DNA of 64,000 nucleotides, taken from the NCBI RefSeq assembly GCF_000416235.1, contig NZ_ATLO01000053.1, positions 124,001 to 188,000 of the forward strand, given 5' to 3'. The position numbers and the translations under genes were made by a program. Shown here piece after piece: positions 28,469 through 36,801 of the stretch. The notes below the pieces were generated by a model, which saw nothing but the letters and a program-made list of their open reading frames with translations, was not told where the DNA came from and ran no database searches. Position 1 is the first letter of the stretch, and each line of letters opens with the position of its first letter. The DNA is from Pseudomonas sp. CFII64. Its GTDB lineage: Bacteria > Pseudomonadota > Gammaproteobacteria > Pseudomonadales > Pseudomonadaceae.

Positions 28469-28786
28469 TCAGGGCTTGAAGAACGGCGTCGGGCTCATCA
28501 AGCGGTTTTCCTGGCTGATCAAATAGGCCGCTTCGGCACTTTTGGTCAGGTACACCGACCACGCCGGGTCGTTCTGCAGCGCTTTGCGCTTGGCATCACG
28601 ATCGGCGGCGCTTTCGTATACCCAGATGTGCATGTAGCTGTTGATGTTGCCGCTTTCGGTTTGCAGGTATGCCAGAGGTTTGCCCAAGTGGCGGCTTTGA
28701 ATTTCGTAACCATGTTCGGCATAGAGCGCCAGATGTTTCTTGGTCGTCCCTGGGCGGCAGGTGTAAGTGCGAACGTCATAAAGCAT
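28469..28786 (-). CDS. NIPSNAP family protein
   Basis: The 105-residue protein starts at the ATG giving MLYDVRTYTCRPGT, the usual NIPSNAP opening. A longer in-frame extension has no similarity. The ferredoxin-like alpha/beta fold features are HLGKPLAYLQTESG, MHIWVYESAADRDAKR and the tryptophan-containing NDPAWSVYL. Members are small dimeric proteins often found in catabolic operons, some as auxiliary enzymes. It is the first gene of the minus-strand unit. Confidence 0.88.
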   Translation of the reverse strand: MLYDVRTYTCRPGTTKKHLALYAEHGYEIQSRHLGKPLAYLQTESGNINSYMHIWVYESAADRDAKRKALQNDPAWSVYLTKSAEAAYLISQENRLMSPTPFFKP

Positions 28787-29127
28787 GGCGGTTACTCCAG
28801 TTGAAAGAGGAATTGCAGCGATGACTCCGGCCACCGCATGCGTTGGAAGGCGCGCGGTGAAAAGCCAGATGTCGAGAAGAGGAGGGCGCACAGGCAACAG
28901 GGTCACGAATGCCCGTTGGCCGATGGGCAACGGGCTGCTTGCGCGTTGCACTAAAGGCCAGACAGCAGAGGGCAGGACTGCGCACGCGCAGCGTCATTTC
29001 CTGAATCATGGGCATCGGAATATTTTCTTATTGGCGCGTGACCGCGGCTTCTTCCGATGGAATGTACGCACCCCGTCCAGGGGCGCGTTAGGACAGTTCA
29101 GACGTTGTTTTGTACTTTTCTGCGGGC
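28787..29127. other. Promoter region of the TPP/SDR/permease unit
   Basis: The 341-bp gap lies between the AraC regulator and the first structural gene, both on the minus strand. It probably holds the regulated promoter. I did not find a clear inverted or direct repeat or any supported small gene. Confidence 0.45.
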
Positions 29128-30027
29128 TTAGTCAGAAGGGTGGGAATACTTTTTACGGAATTCGCCGGGCGTGCAGGTGGTGTGCTTTTTGACGAAGCGG
29201 GTGAAGTAAGCCGGATCATCGAAATTCAGCTGGAAGGCGATCTGTGCGGTGCTCAGTTTGGTGTTGCTGAGCAGGCGTTTGGCTTCCAGTGCAATCCTTT
29301 CCTGAACCAGGCGGCTGGCCGTGTTGCCGACCGTGCGCTTGAGCGCCTCATTAAGCTGCCGCTCACTGATGCACAACGTATCGGCGTATTGGCGGATGGT
29401 TGTGAAGCTCAGGTAATTCTCTTCCAGCAACAGCGCGAAGCGTTTGGTCAGCGAATAATTGAGCCCCGAACTGCGCCCATGTTCGTCAGCCGGATACAGG
29501 CGCCGCAGTTGCGTCAGCAGGATCAGCAAGTAAGAACGCACGACATCGAAGCGGCCGACCTGACGATCCCGGGATTCACTTTCGATTTCATTGAGCAGCG
29601 GCAGCATTGCATCGTGCTGCTCACGGGTGAGGTAAATCGCCGGCGCACCACGGGTCAGGTGAAAGAACGGAAACTTGGCGATGTCGTCGACCCGGGGGAA
29701 CATCTGGGCAAAAAAATCGGTACTGAAGTTCAAGACAAAACCGCGCGGTTTGACCGAGGTTGTCCAGGTATGAAGCTGGCCGGGCGACAGGAAAAACACC
29801 GAGTGATCGCGGACGTCGAATTGCTCGAAATCCAGCATGTGTGTCCCTCTCGCTTCCGTCATCCAGAGCAGATGATAGTAATTGTGGCGATGCAGAAATT
29901 CGCGCGGGATGTCGTCGTGATCTTCCAGGCGCACCAGCTCGAAATAGAAAGACCCTTCACCGGCAAAATCCGAAGACTCAAGCGTGGGGAACGTATCGGT
30001 AGCATGCGCGCTCGTCCCTTTAGGCAA
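29128..30027 (-). CDS. AraC-family transcriptional regulator
   Basis: The regulator has an N-terminal AraC-type cupin (about residues 30-170; HNYYHLLWMTEARG, FFLSPGQLHTW). The C-terminal double helix-turn-helix contains LCISERQLNEALKRTVG and the family end FDDPAYFTRFVKKHTTCTPGEFRKKY. There is no good ATG start. I chose a TTG at 30027, which has AGGAGA 6 bases upstream and gives 299 residues. Another TTG at 30132 would add 35 non-conserved residues. It lies just upstream of the TPP/SDR/permease unit on the same strand and is its likely activator. Confidence 0.85.
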   Translation of the reverse strand: MPKGTSAHATDTFPTLESSDFAGEGSFYFELVRLEDHDDIPREFLHRHNYYHLLWMTEARGTHMLDFEQFDVRDHSVFFLSPGQLHTWTTSVKPRGFVLNFSTDFFAQMFPRVDDIAKFPFFHLTRGAPAIYLTREQHDAMLPLLNEIESESRDRQVGRFDVVRSYLLILLTQLRRLYPADEHGRSSGLNYSLTKRFALLLEENYLSFTTIRQYADTLCISERQLNEALKRTVGNTASRLVQERIALEAKRLLSNTKLSTAQIAFQLNFDDPAYFTRFVKKHTTCTPGEFRKKYSHPSD

Positions 30028-30132
30028 GGGCGGTCTCCTGATGGCACAAGGACAGGAAAGAAGTCTGCAGCCTACAGGAACCGGTTTGATTCGTAAGGTG
30101 CAATGAGCCTGGCAGGGGATGTTTCCGTTCAA

Positions 30133-30624
30133 TCAAGTGCCTGGATTTCCCTGGACGTCTGCGCCTTTTCCGAACATGCGCGAGTCGTAAATGAAGTCAT
30201 ACACCTCGACGATTTTTATCAGGCTTAATGCCGGGTGATGTGGATTTATCACGACGTTGCGTTCCAGAGCCAGAACAGCTGACGGTACGATCAACCCCAG
30301 GTGGGTGTTCGCTTTCAACCAGGCGGTACCAAAATCCATGCTTGGACGATCCGCCGGGAGGCTTGCCCAACCATCCGGCAGGGTTGCTGGATCGACTTCC
30401 AGGAACAGCGACTGATCGCTGGGCAGTTCGAAGCAGGTGATCTTCATCGGGAACGTCGGTTCACCGTCCGCATGGACGAACGTTTCCAGGCAGCAGATGG
30501 CGGGGGTTAGTCCCATGTACACCGCCGGAACATCCTGATCGTTCCATCGCCCCCCTTCGATGGCCGCTCCCATTCCCGAAAGATCGTTGGCGCGTTTAGC
30601 CTTGGCAATTCTCCAGGCCCGCAT
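30133..30624 (-). CDS. RES-domain toxin (module 1)
   Basis: The 163-residue protein has the RES fold. The conserved Arg is in MRAWRIAKAKRAND and the Arg-Trp in EGGRWND. The Tyr-Met and Glu pair are in VYMGLTPAICCLETFVH, and the Ser is in LIVPSAVLALERNVVINP. RES toxins deplete NAD+, and the fold resembles ADP-ribosyltransferases. The ATG at 30624 overlaps the antitoxin stop (ATGA), the usual antitoxin-first order, so an upstream start is rejected. Confidence 0.9.
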   Translation of the reverse strand: MRAWRIAKAKRANDLSGMGAAIEGGRWNDQDVPAVYMGLTPAICCLETFVHADGEPTFPMKITCFELPSDQSLFLEVDPATLPDGWASLPADRPSMDFGTAWLKANTHLGLIVPSAVLALERNVVINPHHPALSLIKIVEVYDFIYDSRMFGKGADVQGNPGT

Positions 30625-31100
30625 CAGACAACACCACCCCATTCCAGAGATTGAAGTCCGCGCCGAACCTGCTTGGCGCCAATCTCGGTTTCACAGAGCA
30701 TGATGGGTGTGCCCCCGCCGAGCGCTTTATTGGGCTTCGACATCCAGTTTGCAGCGGCTTCCCTGTCCTCGAACACTTCTTCGGCCAGGTGGCAGACGGC
30801 AGCAATCCGATCCAGACGTTCGGAGGCGACAGGGTCAAGGTTTTTATTCTCTCGTTTACGCCGTTCGAGCGTGGAGATCGATGCATTGAGCAGTGTTTCC
30901 AGACTGTGTTCTTGTAGGCCAAAGGTCACGCGGACAGCCTGGAACAGGTTCGCAGAAAACCCCTCCTTGATCTGAAGCAGCCGCTCCGAGTCCTTGAGCG
31001 CACCTCGATTGGAGCTGAAATTCCAAAATATCGCGATGCCTGACTGACGCGTTTCATCCTGCTTTTTTGTCAGGCGCTGAGCCGTGGTGGCATCGTTCAT
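30624..31100 (-). CDS. Xre/MbcA/ParS-type (DUF2384) antitoxin (module 1)
   Basis: The 158-residue protein has an N-terminal helix-turn-helix region (about residues 45-90) and the C-terminal DUF2384 toxin-binding domain, with REAAANWMSKPNKALGGGTP and the terminal EWGGVV segment. It neutralises the RES toxin encoded directly downstream with a 4-bp overlap. Its start lies after an AT-rich stretch containing TCAATTGA and TTTAATTGA-type repeats at 31110-31140, a likely autoregulatory operator. Confidence 0.88.
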   Translation of the reverse strand: MNDATTAQRLTKKQDETRQSGIAIFWNFSSNRGALKDSERLLQIKEGFSANLFQAVRVTFGLQEHSLETLLNASISTLERRKRENKNLDPVASERLDRIAAVCHLAEEVFEDREAAANWMSKPNKALGGGTPIMLCETEIGAKQVRRGLQSLEWGGVV

Positions 31101-31206
31101 AGAAATACCTTCAATTGAATTAAATTTAACATCAATTAAAGTATACGCCTGTTGTGGATGGGTGCTATTGCCCATTTCTAACGCTTAGATGGCGCTCGCT
31201 TCAATA

Positions 31207-31240
31207 ATAAAGGGCCTCATTAGGCCCTTTATTTCATATA
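31207..31240 (+). terminator. Strong terminator-like hairpin between divergent TA modules
   Basis: An 11-bp perfect stem, ATAAAGGGCCT with loop CATT and AGGCCCTTTAT, is followed by TTCATAT on the plus strand. It lies 107 bp beyond the module-1 antitoxin start and 69 bp before hipB. No plus-strand gene precedes it. It may terminate a small RNA or attenuate transcription into hipBA. Confidence 0.6.
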
Positions 31241-31301
31241 AAAGCATATAATGGTTCAAATACAGTCCGTTAAGTAATTGTCTACAACGGAGGCCAGAGC
31301 T

Positions 31302-31598
31302 ATGTCCCTGATGCACCTCCTTTACTCGCCAGCAGAAATCGCCCGCGATATTGGCAAGAACGCCCAGACCTTGCGCCTCTCGAAGAACCTTTCGCGAAAG
31401 ACCCTGGCGCAGCTGTCCGGGGTTTCCGAGTCGTCGATCAAGCGTTTCGAATCGACCGGGTCCATCACGCTGGAATCCATGATTCTGCTGGCGACGGCGC
31501 TGGATGATCTGGCGCCTGTCTCCAACCTCTTCAAGCTGACGCAATTGAGCTCATCTGCACAATTGAAGAATTTGAAACGGCAGCGGGGTACGAAATGA
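31302..31598 (+). CDS. hipB: HipB-like XRE antitoxin
   Basis: The 98-residue protein has a helix-turn-helix at about residues 25-80, containing LSRKTLAQLSGVSESSIKRF. The ATG at 31302 follows ACGGAGG by 8 bases and is preferred over an upstream TTG. It overlaps the kinase gene by 4 bp (ATGA), the normal HipB-HipA order. HipB-type proteins repress their own promoter and inhibit HipA. Confidence 0.87.
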   Translation: MSLMHLLYSPAEIARDIGKNAQTLRLSKNLSRKTLAQLSGVSESSIKRFESTGSITLESMILLATALDDLAPVSNLFKLTQLSSSAQLKNLKRQRGTK

Positions 31599-32869
31599 GC
31601 AAGCCACTGAAACCAGCCGAGGCGTTGATCGTGTCTGCCAACGGGCGCGCAGTGGGCGAGTTATATCGAGCCGAGGCTAAGGGTATTTACTTCACTTATG
31701 ACCCGCAGTGGCTTGCCAAGGGCTTCAATCTTTCGCCTTTTTCCATGAGTTTTGACGACAAGCCACAGCTGGCGAGGGATAACCTATTTCGTGGCCTGCA
31801 TGGGCCATTTTCGGATTCCCTGCCGGATGGCTGGGGCCTGCGGCTCATGGATCGATTCTTCAACAGTCATTTCGGACAGGGCACTTCGCTCAAGTTGACC
31901 CAGCTGGACCGCCTGGCTTACCTGGGTGATCGCGGTATGGGTGCCTTTGATTATCAGCCCAAGGCCGAGCAGGTCGAGAGCGAACAAACGCTGAGCCTTG
32001 CCCGCCTGTTTGAAGCGTCCAACGAAGTCCAGGCCGGCGAGACCGATCATGTTCTCAAGGCATTGCGCATCGCCGGTGGTTCACCGGGCGGCGCACGACC
32101 CAAGGCAGTCGTTGCCCTGAGCGTCGATGGTTGCCACGCGGCTTCGGCCTTTGCCCCGCTTGCGCCGGGATATGAGCACCATATGGTCAAATTCAGGTCG
32201 TTGGATGAGCCTTGGGAAACAGGCGCCATCGAACAGGCCTATGCCGTCATGGCCCGGCGGGCCGGGGTTGTAATGGCTGAATCAAGGCTGCTGGACGTCG
32301 CGATGCCGGAGGGCAGATCCGAACGTTTTTTTGCCAGCAAACGCTTTGATCGTCGGGAAAATACAAAGCTGCACATGATGACCGTCTCGGCCCTTGTGCA
32401 TGCGGATTTCCGAACCCCCGCGCTGGATTACAGCGAGTTGTTGAAGCTGACCAACGCGCTGACCCGAAGCGCTGTTGAAGTCGAAAAAATGGCCCGGCTG
32501 ATGATCTTCAATGCGTTGTCGCACAACTACGACGACCACACGAAAAACTTCGCCTTTCTCTGCAACGAATCCGCAATTGAAGGAGACATTGGCCAGTGGA
32601 CGCTGGCACCGGCGTACGACCTGACCTTTTCCCAAGGCATGGGCGAACATACAACCGCTTTTGCGGGCAAAGGCAAACCGACCCGCAAACTCATCAAGGC
32701 ACTGTGCAAGGATTACAAATACCTCAAGCCAGACGACTATATCGAGCAGACGCTGGAGGCCTTGGTGAACCGGGAAACGGTATTTGCCGACCTGACGATC
32801 AATGCCTCGGCAGGCAGGCCAATGTTCAAGGTCTTGAGCGATGTGCGTTCAGAGTTTCTGGGTCGGTAG
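31595..32869 (+). CDS. hipA: HipA-family serine/threonine kinase toxin
   Basis: The 424-residue toxin has the HipA N-terminal subdomain (about residues 10-110) and a kinase-like core. The core includes a glycine-rich GGSPGGARPKAVV (about 155-167), FFASKRFDRR and the catalytic loop HNYDDHTKNF at about 310. HipA phosphorylates a substrate such as glutamyl-tRNA synthetase and arrests growth. The last codons and the TAG stop lie inside the left arm of a REP doublet. Confidence 0.9.
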   Translation: MSKPLKPAEALIVSANGRAVGELYRAEAKGIYFTYDPQWLAKGFNLSPFSMSFDDKPQLARDNLFRGLHGPFSDSLPDGWGLRLMDRFFNSHFGQGTSLKLTQLDRLAYLGDRGMGAFDYQPKAEQVESEQTLSLARLFEASNEVQAGETDHVLKALRIAGGSPGGARPKAVVALSVDGCHAASAFAPLAPGYEHHMVKFRSLDEPWETGAIEQAYAVMARRAGVVMAESRLLDVAMPEGRSERFFASKRFDRRENTKLHMMTVSALVHADFRTPALDYSELLKLTNALTRSAVEVEKMARLMIFNALSHNYDDHTKNFAFLCNESAIEGDIGQWTLAPAYDLTFSQGMGEHTTAFAGKGKPTRKLIKALCKDYKYLKPDDYIEQTLEALVNRETVFADLTINASAGRPMFKVLSDVRSEFLGR

Positions 32870-32969
32870 GAGGGGACTTGTCCCCGAAGGCGTCGGTTGG
32901 GCCAACATCATTTCGCCTGACCCAACCCGGTGTTTGCGCCAACGCCTTCCCGGACAAGTCCGGTCCTAC
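32866..32969. repeat. REP doublet (REPIN) spanning two stop codons
   Basis: The left arm GTAGGAGGGGACTTGTCCCC and the right arm CCGGACAAGTCCGGTCCTAC flank about 60 bp. The TAG in the left arm ends hipA, and the TAG in the right arm, read on the minus strand, ends the convergent LysR gene. The same arm sequences recur at 58567-58638. Confidence 0.85.
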
Positions 32970-33904
32970 CTGATTTGTGCAAACCCGGGACCCAACCCCG
33001 AACTTTCCCCGCTAAGCAGCACTTCCTTGGCCATCGCCACCAGCGGGCGCAGGTTGATGCGGTGCCAGGCGGCCCAGACCGGTGTGGTGTAGTGCATCCA
33101 TGACACTTCGCGCAAGACCACGTTTTCCGGTGCGCTGGAGCGAAGGTTGCGTTGCAGCATGGCGATGCCCAGGCCCGCGCCGACCAGCCGTAACGCGGTC
33201 ATCGGTTCGGTGACTTCCAGATGAATGTCCGGGGAAAAACCGGCCTTCATGCATGCCGCCACAAAGCCCTCTTTATGGGAACCCGCTGTGCGTTGCGCCA
33301 GGCCGCTGGCTACGCAAATCCACTGCGCTGTCTGCAGGTCTTCGGGGGTCAGCACGTTCTTCTGCGCGAGCGGATGATGTTCAGGCATCGCCAGCAGCAT
33401 CACGTCGTTGAGCACCCGCGCGCTGTCCAGATCCGGGTCATCGGCCGCAGGCGGTTCGCTCACCAGGGCGATGTCCAGACTGCGCTGACGCAGGCCTTCC
33501 AGTTGATCCGCAGACGCCTGGCTGTAGAGCGCGATATGCAGATCGTGCCGGGCCGCGCGGAGGATTTTCAGCGCGTCGGGCAATACCGAGGTGTGCATGG
33601 CGTTTTCGATATAGCCGATGCACAGCCCGCCTTCTTCCCCGCGACCCAGCCGCTTGCCCAACGATTCCAGGCGTGTGGCGTGGGTGAGCAGGGCCTTGGT
33701 TTCGGCGAGGAAGGTGCGGCCATCCACTGTCAGACGAATACGCTGTTGGCTACGCTCGAACAGGTTCAGGCCAAGGAACTCTTCCAGCTGGGCAATCTGT
33801 CGGCTCAGCGGTGACTGCGAGATATGCAGCCGTTCCGCCGCGCGACCGACGTGCTCTTCCTCGGCGACGGCGACGAAATAGCGAAGCTGGCGTAAATCGA
33901 TCAT
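32966..33904 (-). CDS. LysR-family transcriptional regulator
   Basis: The 312-residue regulator has the N-terminal winged helix-turn-helix MIDLRQLRYFVAVAEEEHVG and RLHISQSPLSRQIAQLE. The effector-binding domain begins near GLCIGY. It is divergent from the aldo/keto reductase, SDR and SRPBCC genes, which it probably controls. The last codons fall in a REP arm, so the C-terminal residues GPGFAQIR may not be ancestral. Confidence 0.92.
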   Translation of the reverse strand: MIDLRQLRYFVAVAEEEHVGRAAERLHISQSPLSRQIAQLEEFLGLNLFERSQQRIRLTVDGRTFLAETKALLTHATRLESLGKRLGRGEEGGLCIGYIENAMHTSVLPDALKILRAARHDLHIALYSQASADQLEGLRQRSLDIALVSEPPAADDPDLDSARVLNDVMLLAMPEHHPLAQKNVLTPEDLQTAQWICVASGLAQRTAGSHKEGFVAACMKAGFSPDIHLEVTEPMTALRLVGAGLGIAMLQRNLRSSAPENVVLREVSWMHYTTPVWAAWHRINLRPLVAMAKEVLLSGESSGLGPGFAQIR

Positions 33905-34053
33905 GACGGGTTAAGACCTGTGAAGACTCAAGTTAGCCAAATTATGTCTTGGGCGGTCTTTACTAGTCAACCTAACCTAGCTTCATGGTCACCTGAGGGT
34001 GGCAACTTGATGGGAGTCGTCTCCCGTCCTTTGCAGATTAAAGAGGATCAATC

Positions 34054-35070
34054 ATGAGCATCAGAGACAAATTGCCCGGCGTGCTGGGCTTCGGTGGCGC
34101 GCCGCTGGGCAACATGTTCCGCGCGATTCCCGAGGACGAAGCGCTGGCCACGGTGCATGGCGCCTGGAACGCCGGGGTGCGTTATTTCGACACCGCGCCG
34201 TTCTACGGCTCGGGGCTTTCCGAGCTGCGCATGGGCGAAGCGCTCAAGCAATACGACCGCGATCAGTATGTGCTGAGCACCAAGGTCGGGCGTCTGGTGC
34301 TGGACGAAGTCGAAGACGTGTCTGCCCGGGATCTGGGCGACAAAGCGGGCGTGTTTGATCATGGCCGCCCGAACAAGCTGGTCAACGATTACAGCGCCGA
34401 TGCGACCCTGCGTTCCATCGAAGACAGCCTCAAGCGCTTGCAGACTGACCGTCTGGACATCGTCTGGATTCATGACATCGCTCAGGATTTCTACCGCGAT
34501 GAGTGGCTGGAGTATTTCAACGCCGCGCGCAAAGGCGCTTTCCGGGTGCTGACGCGACTGCGCGAAGAAGGCGTGATCGGCGCCTGGGGCCTGGGCGTCA
34601 ACCGCGTCGAGCCGTGTGAACTGACCCTGGATCTGGAAGAAGCCCAGCCGGACGGTTTCCTGCTGGCCGGTCGTTACACCTTGCTGGACCACGACCGCGC
34701 GCTGCAACGCCTGATGACTTCGGCCCACGCGCAGAACGTCGACATCGTGGTCGGCGGCCCTTACAGTTCGGGCATCCTGGCGGGCGGTGAGCATTTCGAA
34801 TACCAGAAAGCCTCGCCGCAGATCATTGCCAAAGTCGCAGCGATCAAGTCGATTGCCCAGCGTTTCAACGTCGACATCAAGGCCGCTGCGCTACAGTTCT
34901 CTCTGGCCAATCCCGCTGTGGCGGCGGTCATCCCTGGCTCCAGCCGTCCCGGCCGTATCGAGCAGGATGTGGCGGCGTTGACCCAGCACATTCCGGTCGA
35001 GTTCTGGCAGGCGCTGGTTAAAGACGGCCTGATTTCACCTTTGGCACCGCTGCCCGCAGCCATCGCCTGA
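34054..35070 (+). CDS. Aldo/keto reductase (D-threo-aldose dehydrogenase type)
   Basis: The 338-residue TIM-barrel oxidoreductase has the AKR signature FDTAPFYGSGLSELRMGEAL with the catalytic Asp and Tyr, a catalytic Lys in VLSTKVGR and a His in WIHDI. The C-terminal cofactor loop is VIPGSSRPGRIEQD. The insertion and the sequence QTDRLDIVWIHD resemble the pyridoxal 4-dehydrogenase / D-threo-aldose dehydrogenase group. An AAAGAGGA ribosome-binding site precedes the ATG. It heads a three-gene unit with an SDR and an SRPBCC protein, divergent from the LysR gene. Confidence 0.9.
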   Translation: MSIRDKLPGVLGFGGAPLGNMFRAIPEDEALATVHGAWNAGVRYFDTAPFYGSGLSELRMGEALKQYDRDQYVLSTKVGRLVLDEVEDVSARDLGDKAGVFDHGRPNKLVNDYSADATLRSIEDSLKRLQTDRLDIVWIHDIAQDFYRDEWLEYFNAARKGAFRVLTRLREEGVIGAWGLGVNRVEPCELTLDLEEAQPDGFLLAGRYTLLDHDRALQRLMTSAHAQNVDIVVGGPYSSGILAGGEHFEYQKASPQIIAKVAAIKSIAQRFNVDIKAAALQFSLANPAVAAVIPGSSRPGRIEQDVAALTQHIPVEFWQALVKDGLISPLAPLPAAIA

Positions 35071-35094
35071 ATTCAATTCAAAGAGAGATCAAAC

Positions 35095-35892
35095 ATGAAA
35101 ATCGATTTGAGCGGCAAACTCGCCATCGTCAGTGGCTCCACCGCAGGCATTGGCCTGGGCGTTGGCAAGGCGCTGGCTTCCTGCGGCGCGACCGTGGTGA
35201 TCGTCGGTCGCGCAGCGGCCAAAGTGGATGAAGCGATTGCAGCGATCAAACGCGAGGTGCCCGACGCACAGTTGCGCGGCTGCGTGGCGGATCTGGGCAC
35301 GGCTGAAGGCGCACAGCGCTTGTTCGAGGCCGAGCCGACCGCCGACATTCTGGTCAACAACCTGGGCGTGTTCAACGAAGTGGATTTCTTCGACACGCCG
35401 GACGAAGAGTGGGAACGCTTTTATCAGGTCAATGTGATTTCCGGCGTGCGCCTGTCGCGGCATTACGCGAACGACATGGTGGCGCGCAAATGGGGGCGGG
35501 TGATCTTTGTTTCGTCCGAATCGGGCATTGCGATTCCGGCCAACATGATCAATTACGGCACTACCAAGGCCGCGAATCTGGCGGTTTCCCATGGTTTGGC
35601 CAAGCGCCTGGCCGGCACCGGCGTGACCGTCAACGCCATCTTGCCGGGGCCGACCTTTACCGATGGCGTTGAAGAGATGCTCAAGGACGCTGTCGCTCAA
35701 TCAGGCCGCAGCCTACGGGACGAAGCGGACCATTTTGTGCGCAGCGCGCGTCCGTCCTCGATTATTCAACGTGTGGCAGAAGTGGATGAAGTCGCCAATC
35801 TGGTGGCGTATCTTGCTTCTCCCTTGTCATCGGCGACTACCGGTGCCGCATTGCGCGTCGACGGCGGCGTCGTGGACAGCATGGCGATCTGA
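35095..35892 (+). CDS. Short-chain dehydrogenase/reductase
   Basis: The 265-residue SDR has the cofactor motif GSTAGIGLGVG, an NNLGV motif, catalytic Ser in FVSSESGI and the YGTTKAA active-site pair. It keeps the long C-terminal insertion seen in 3-oxoacyl-ACP-reductase-like SDRs and ends in ALRVDGGVVDS. It lies 24 bp after the aldo/keto reductase in the same operon. The substrate is unknown. Confidence 0.9.
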   Translation: MKIDLSGKLAIVSGSTAGIGLGVGKALASCGATVVIVGRAAAKVDEAIAAIKREVPDAQLRGCVADLGTAEGAQRLFEAEPTADILVNNLGVFNEVDFFDTPDEEWERFYQVNVISGVRLSRHYANDMVARKWGRVIFVSSESGIAIPANMINYGTTKAANLAVSHGLAKRLAGTGVTVNAILPGPTFTDGVEEMLKDAVAQSGRSLRDEADHFVRSARPSSIIQRVAEVDEVANLVAYLASPLSSATTGAALRVDGGVVDSMAI

Positions 35893-35929
35893 TCGGCCTG
35901 CTACTGACATCTATTCTGGAGAGTTTTTC

Positions 35930-36337
35930 ATGGCAACAGCATCAGCATCCCTGCGCATTCCGGTTGCAGCTGACACCGTTTGGCAATTGGTTGGCGGGTT
36001 TCTTTCCCTGCCGGACTGGCTGCCGTTCATCGCCAGCAGCGAGCCTGCCGAAGGCGGACGTCTGCGCAAACTGACCACTGACGACGGCGCGATTATCATC
36101 GAACGCCTGCAAACCTACGACAATCAGGCGCGCACCTACAGCTACTCGATCACCGAAGGGCCGTTCCCGGTCACTGATTACCTCGCTACGCTAAAAGTCG
36201 AGGCAGTTGGCGACAGCGAAACGCAGGTGACCTGGTCCGGCAGCTTCACGCCCAATGGCATTTCCGATACCGAGGCCCACGAGTTGTTTCAGGGGGTTTA
36301 TGAAGGCGGCCTGGAAGCCTTGAAAGGCAATTTCTAA
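35930..36337 (+). CDS. SRPBCC (polyketide-cyclase-like) family protein
   Basis: The 135-residue protein begins MATASASLRIPVAADTVW, the first strand of a START/Bet v1-like fold. It has WQLVGGFLSLPDWLPF and the later strands TQVTWSGSFTPNG, followed by the long C-terminal helix. The ATG at 35930 is preferred because the longer open frame upstream runs inside the SDR gene. Such MxaD/BetV1-type proteins bind small hydrophobic ligands. Its stop overlaps the convergent RES gene by 4 bp. Confidence 0.88.
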   Translation: MATASASLRIPVAADTVWQLVGGFLSLPDWLPFIASSEPAEGGRLRKLTTDDGAIIIERLQTYDNQARTYSYSITEGPFPVTDYLATLKVEAVGDSETQVTWSGSFTPNGISDTEAHELFQGVYEGGLEALKGNF

Positions 36338-36801
36338 GCCTTGAACAAACGCTCATCCAGCATGAAGTCCAGCTCCCGCGCCTCGGCCACCATGGCTTGA
36401 TACGCCGGATGCTGGACGTTCAGCAGGTAATTGGACTCGCGGGGGATGATCACGCTGGGCACGGCCAACGCCAGGCTTTGCCCGGATTCCAGCCAGACAT
36501 CGCCAAAGCTGGCGGTCGAGGGTGGGGCGGGCTCGTCGCGCCAGTCGCTGGGCAGGATGTCTGGCCCGGCGTTGAGAATGTGTTGTTCGGGAAGCTTGAG
36601 TTCGAGCATGGCGTAATGCTGAATGACCGAAGAGTTGCCCAGGTGCACCAGCACCTCAAGCAGCGCCAGGGATTCACTGCCGGCGCAATACACGCAGGCT
36701 TTGCCTTTGCTGTTCCAGCGTCCGCCATAGAGTCTGGCCCCTTCGCCATCGAAGGCCTGGGCCAGCCATTTGCGTTTGACCAGGCGATAAAGACTGATCA
36801 A
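36334..36801 (-). CDS. RES-domain toxin (module 2)
   Basis: The 155-residue protein has the RES signature: Arg in LYRLVKRKW, GARLYGGRWNSKG, the YCAGSESLALLEVLVHLG block and the serine in LAVPSVIIPRESNYLLNPQ-like context (here LLNVQHP). It overlaps the antitoxin gene upstream by 4 bp. It is only distantly similar to module 1 at 30.1 kb, so the two are not a recent duplication. Confidence 0.92.
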   Translation of the reverse strand: MISLYRLVKRKWLAQAFDGEGARLYGGRWNSKGKACVYCAGSESLALLEVLVHLGNSSVIQHYAMLELKLPEQHILNAGPDILPSDWRDEPAPPSTASFGDVWLESGQSLALAVPSVIIPRESNYLLNVQHPAYQAMVAEARELDFMLDERLFKA

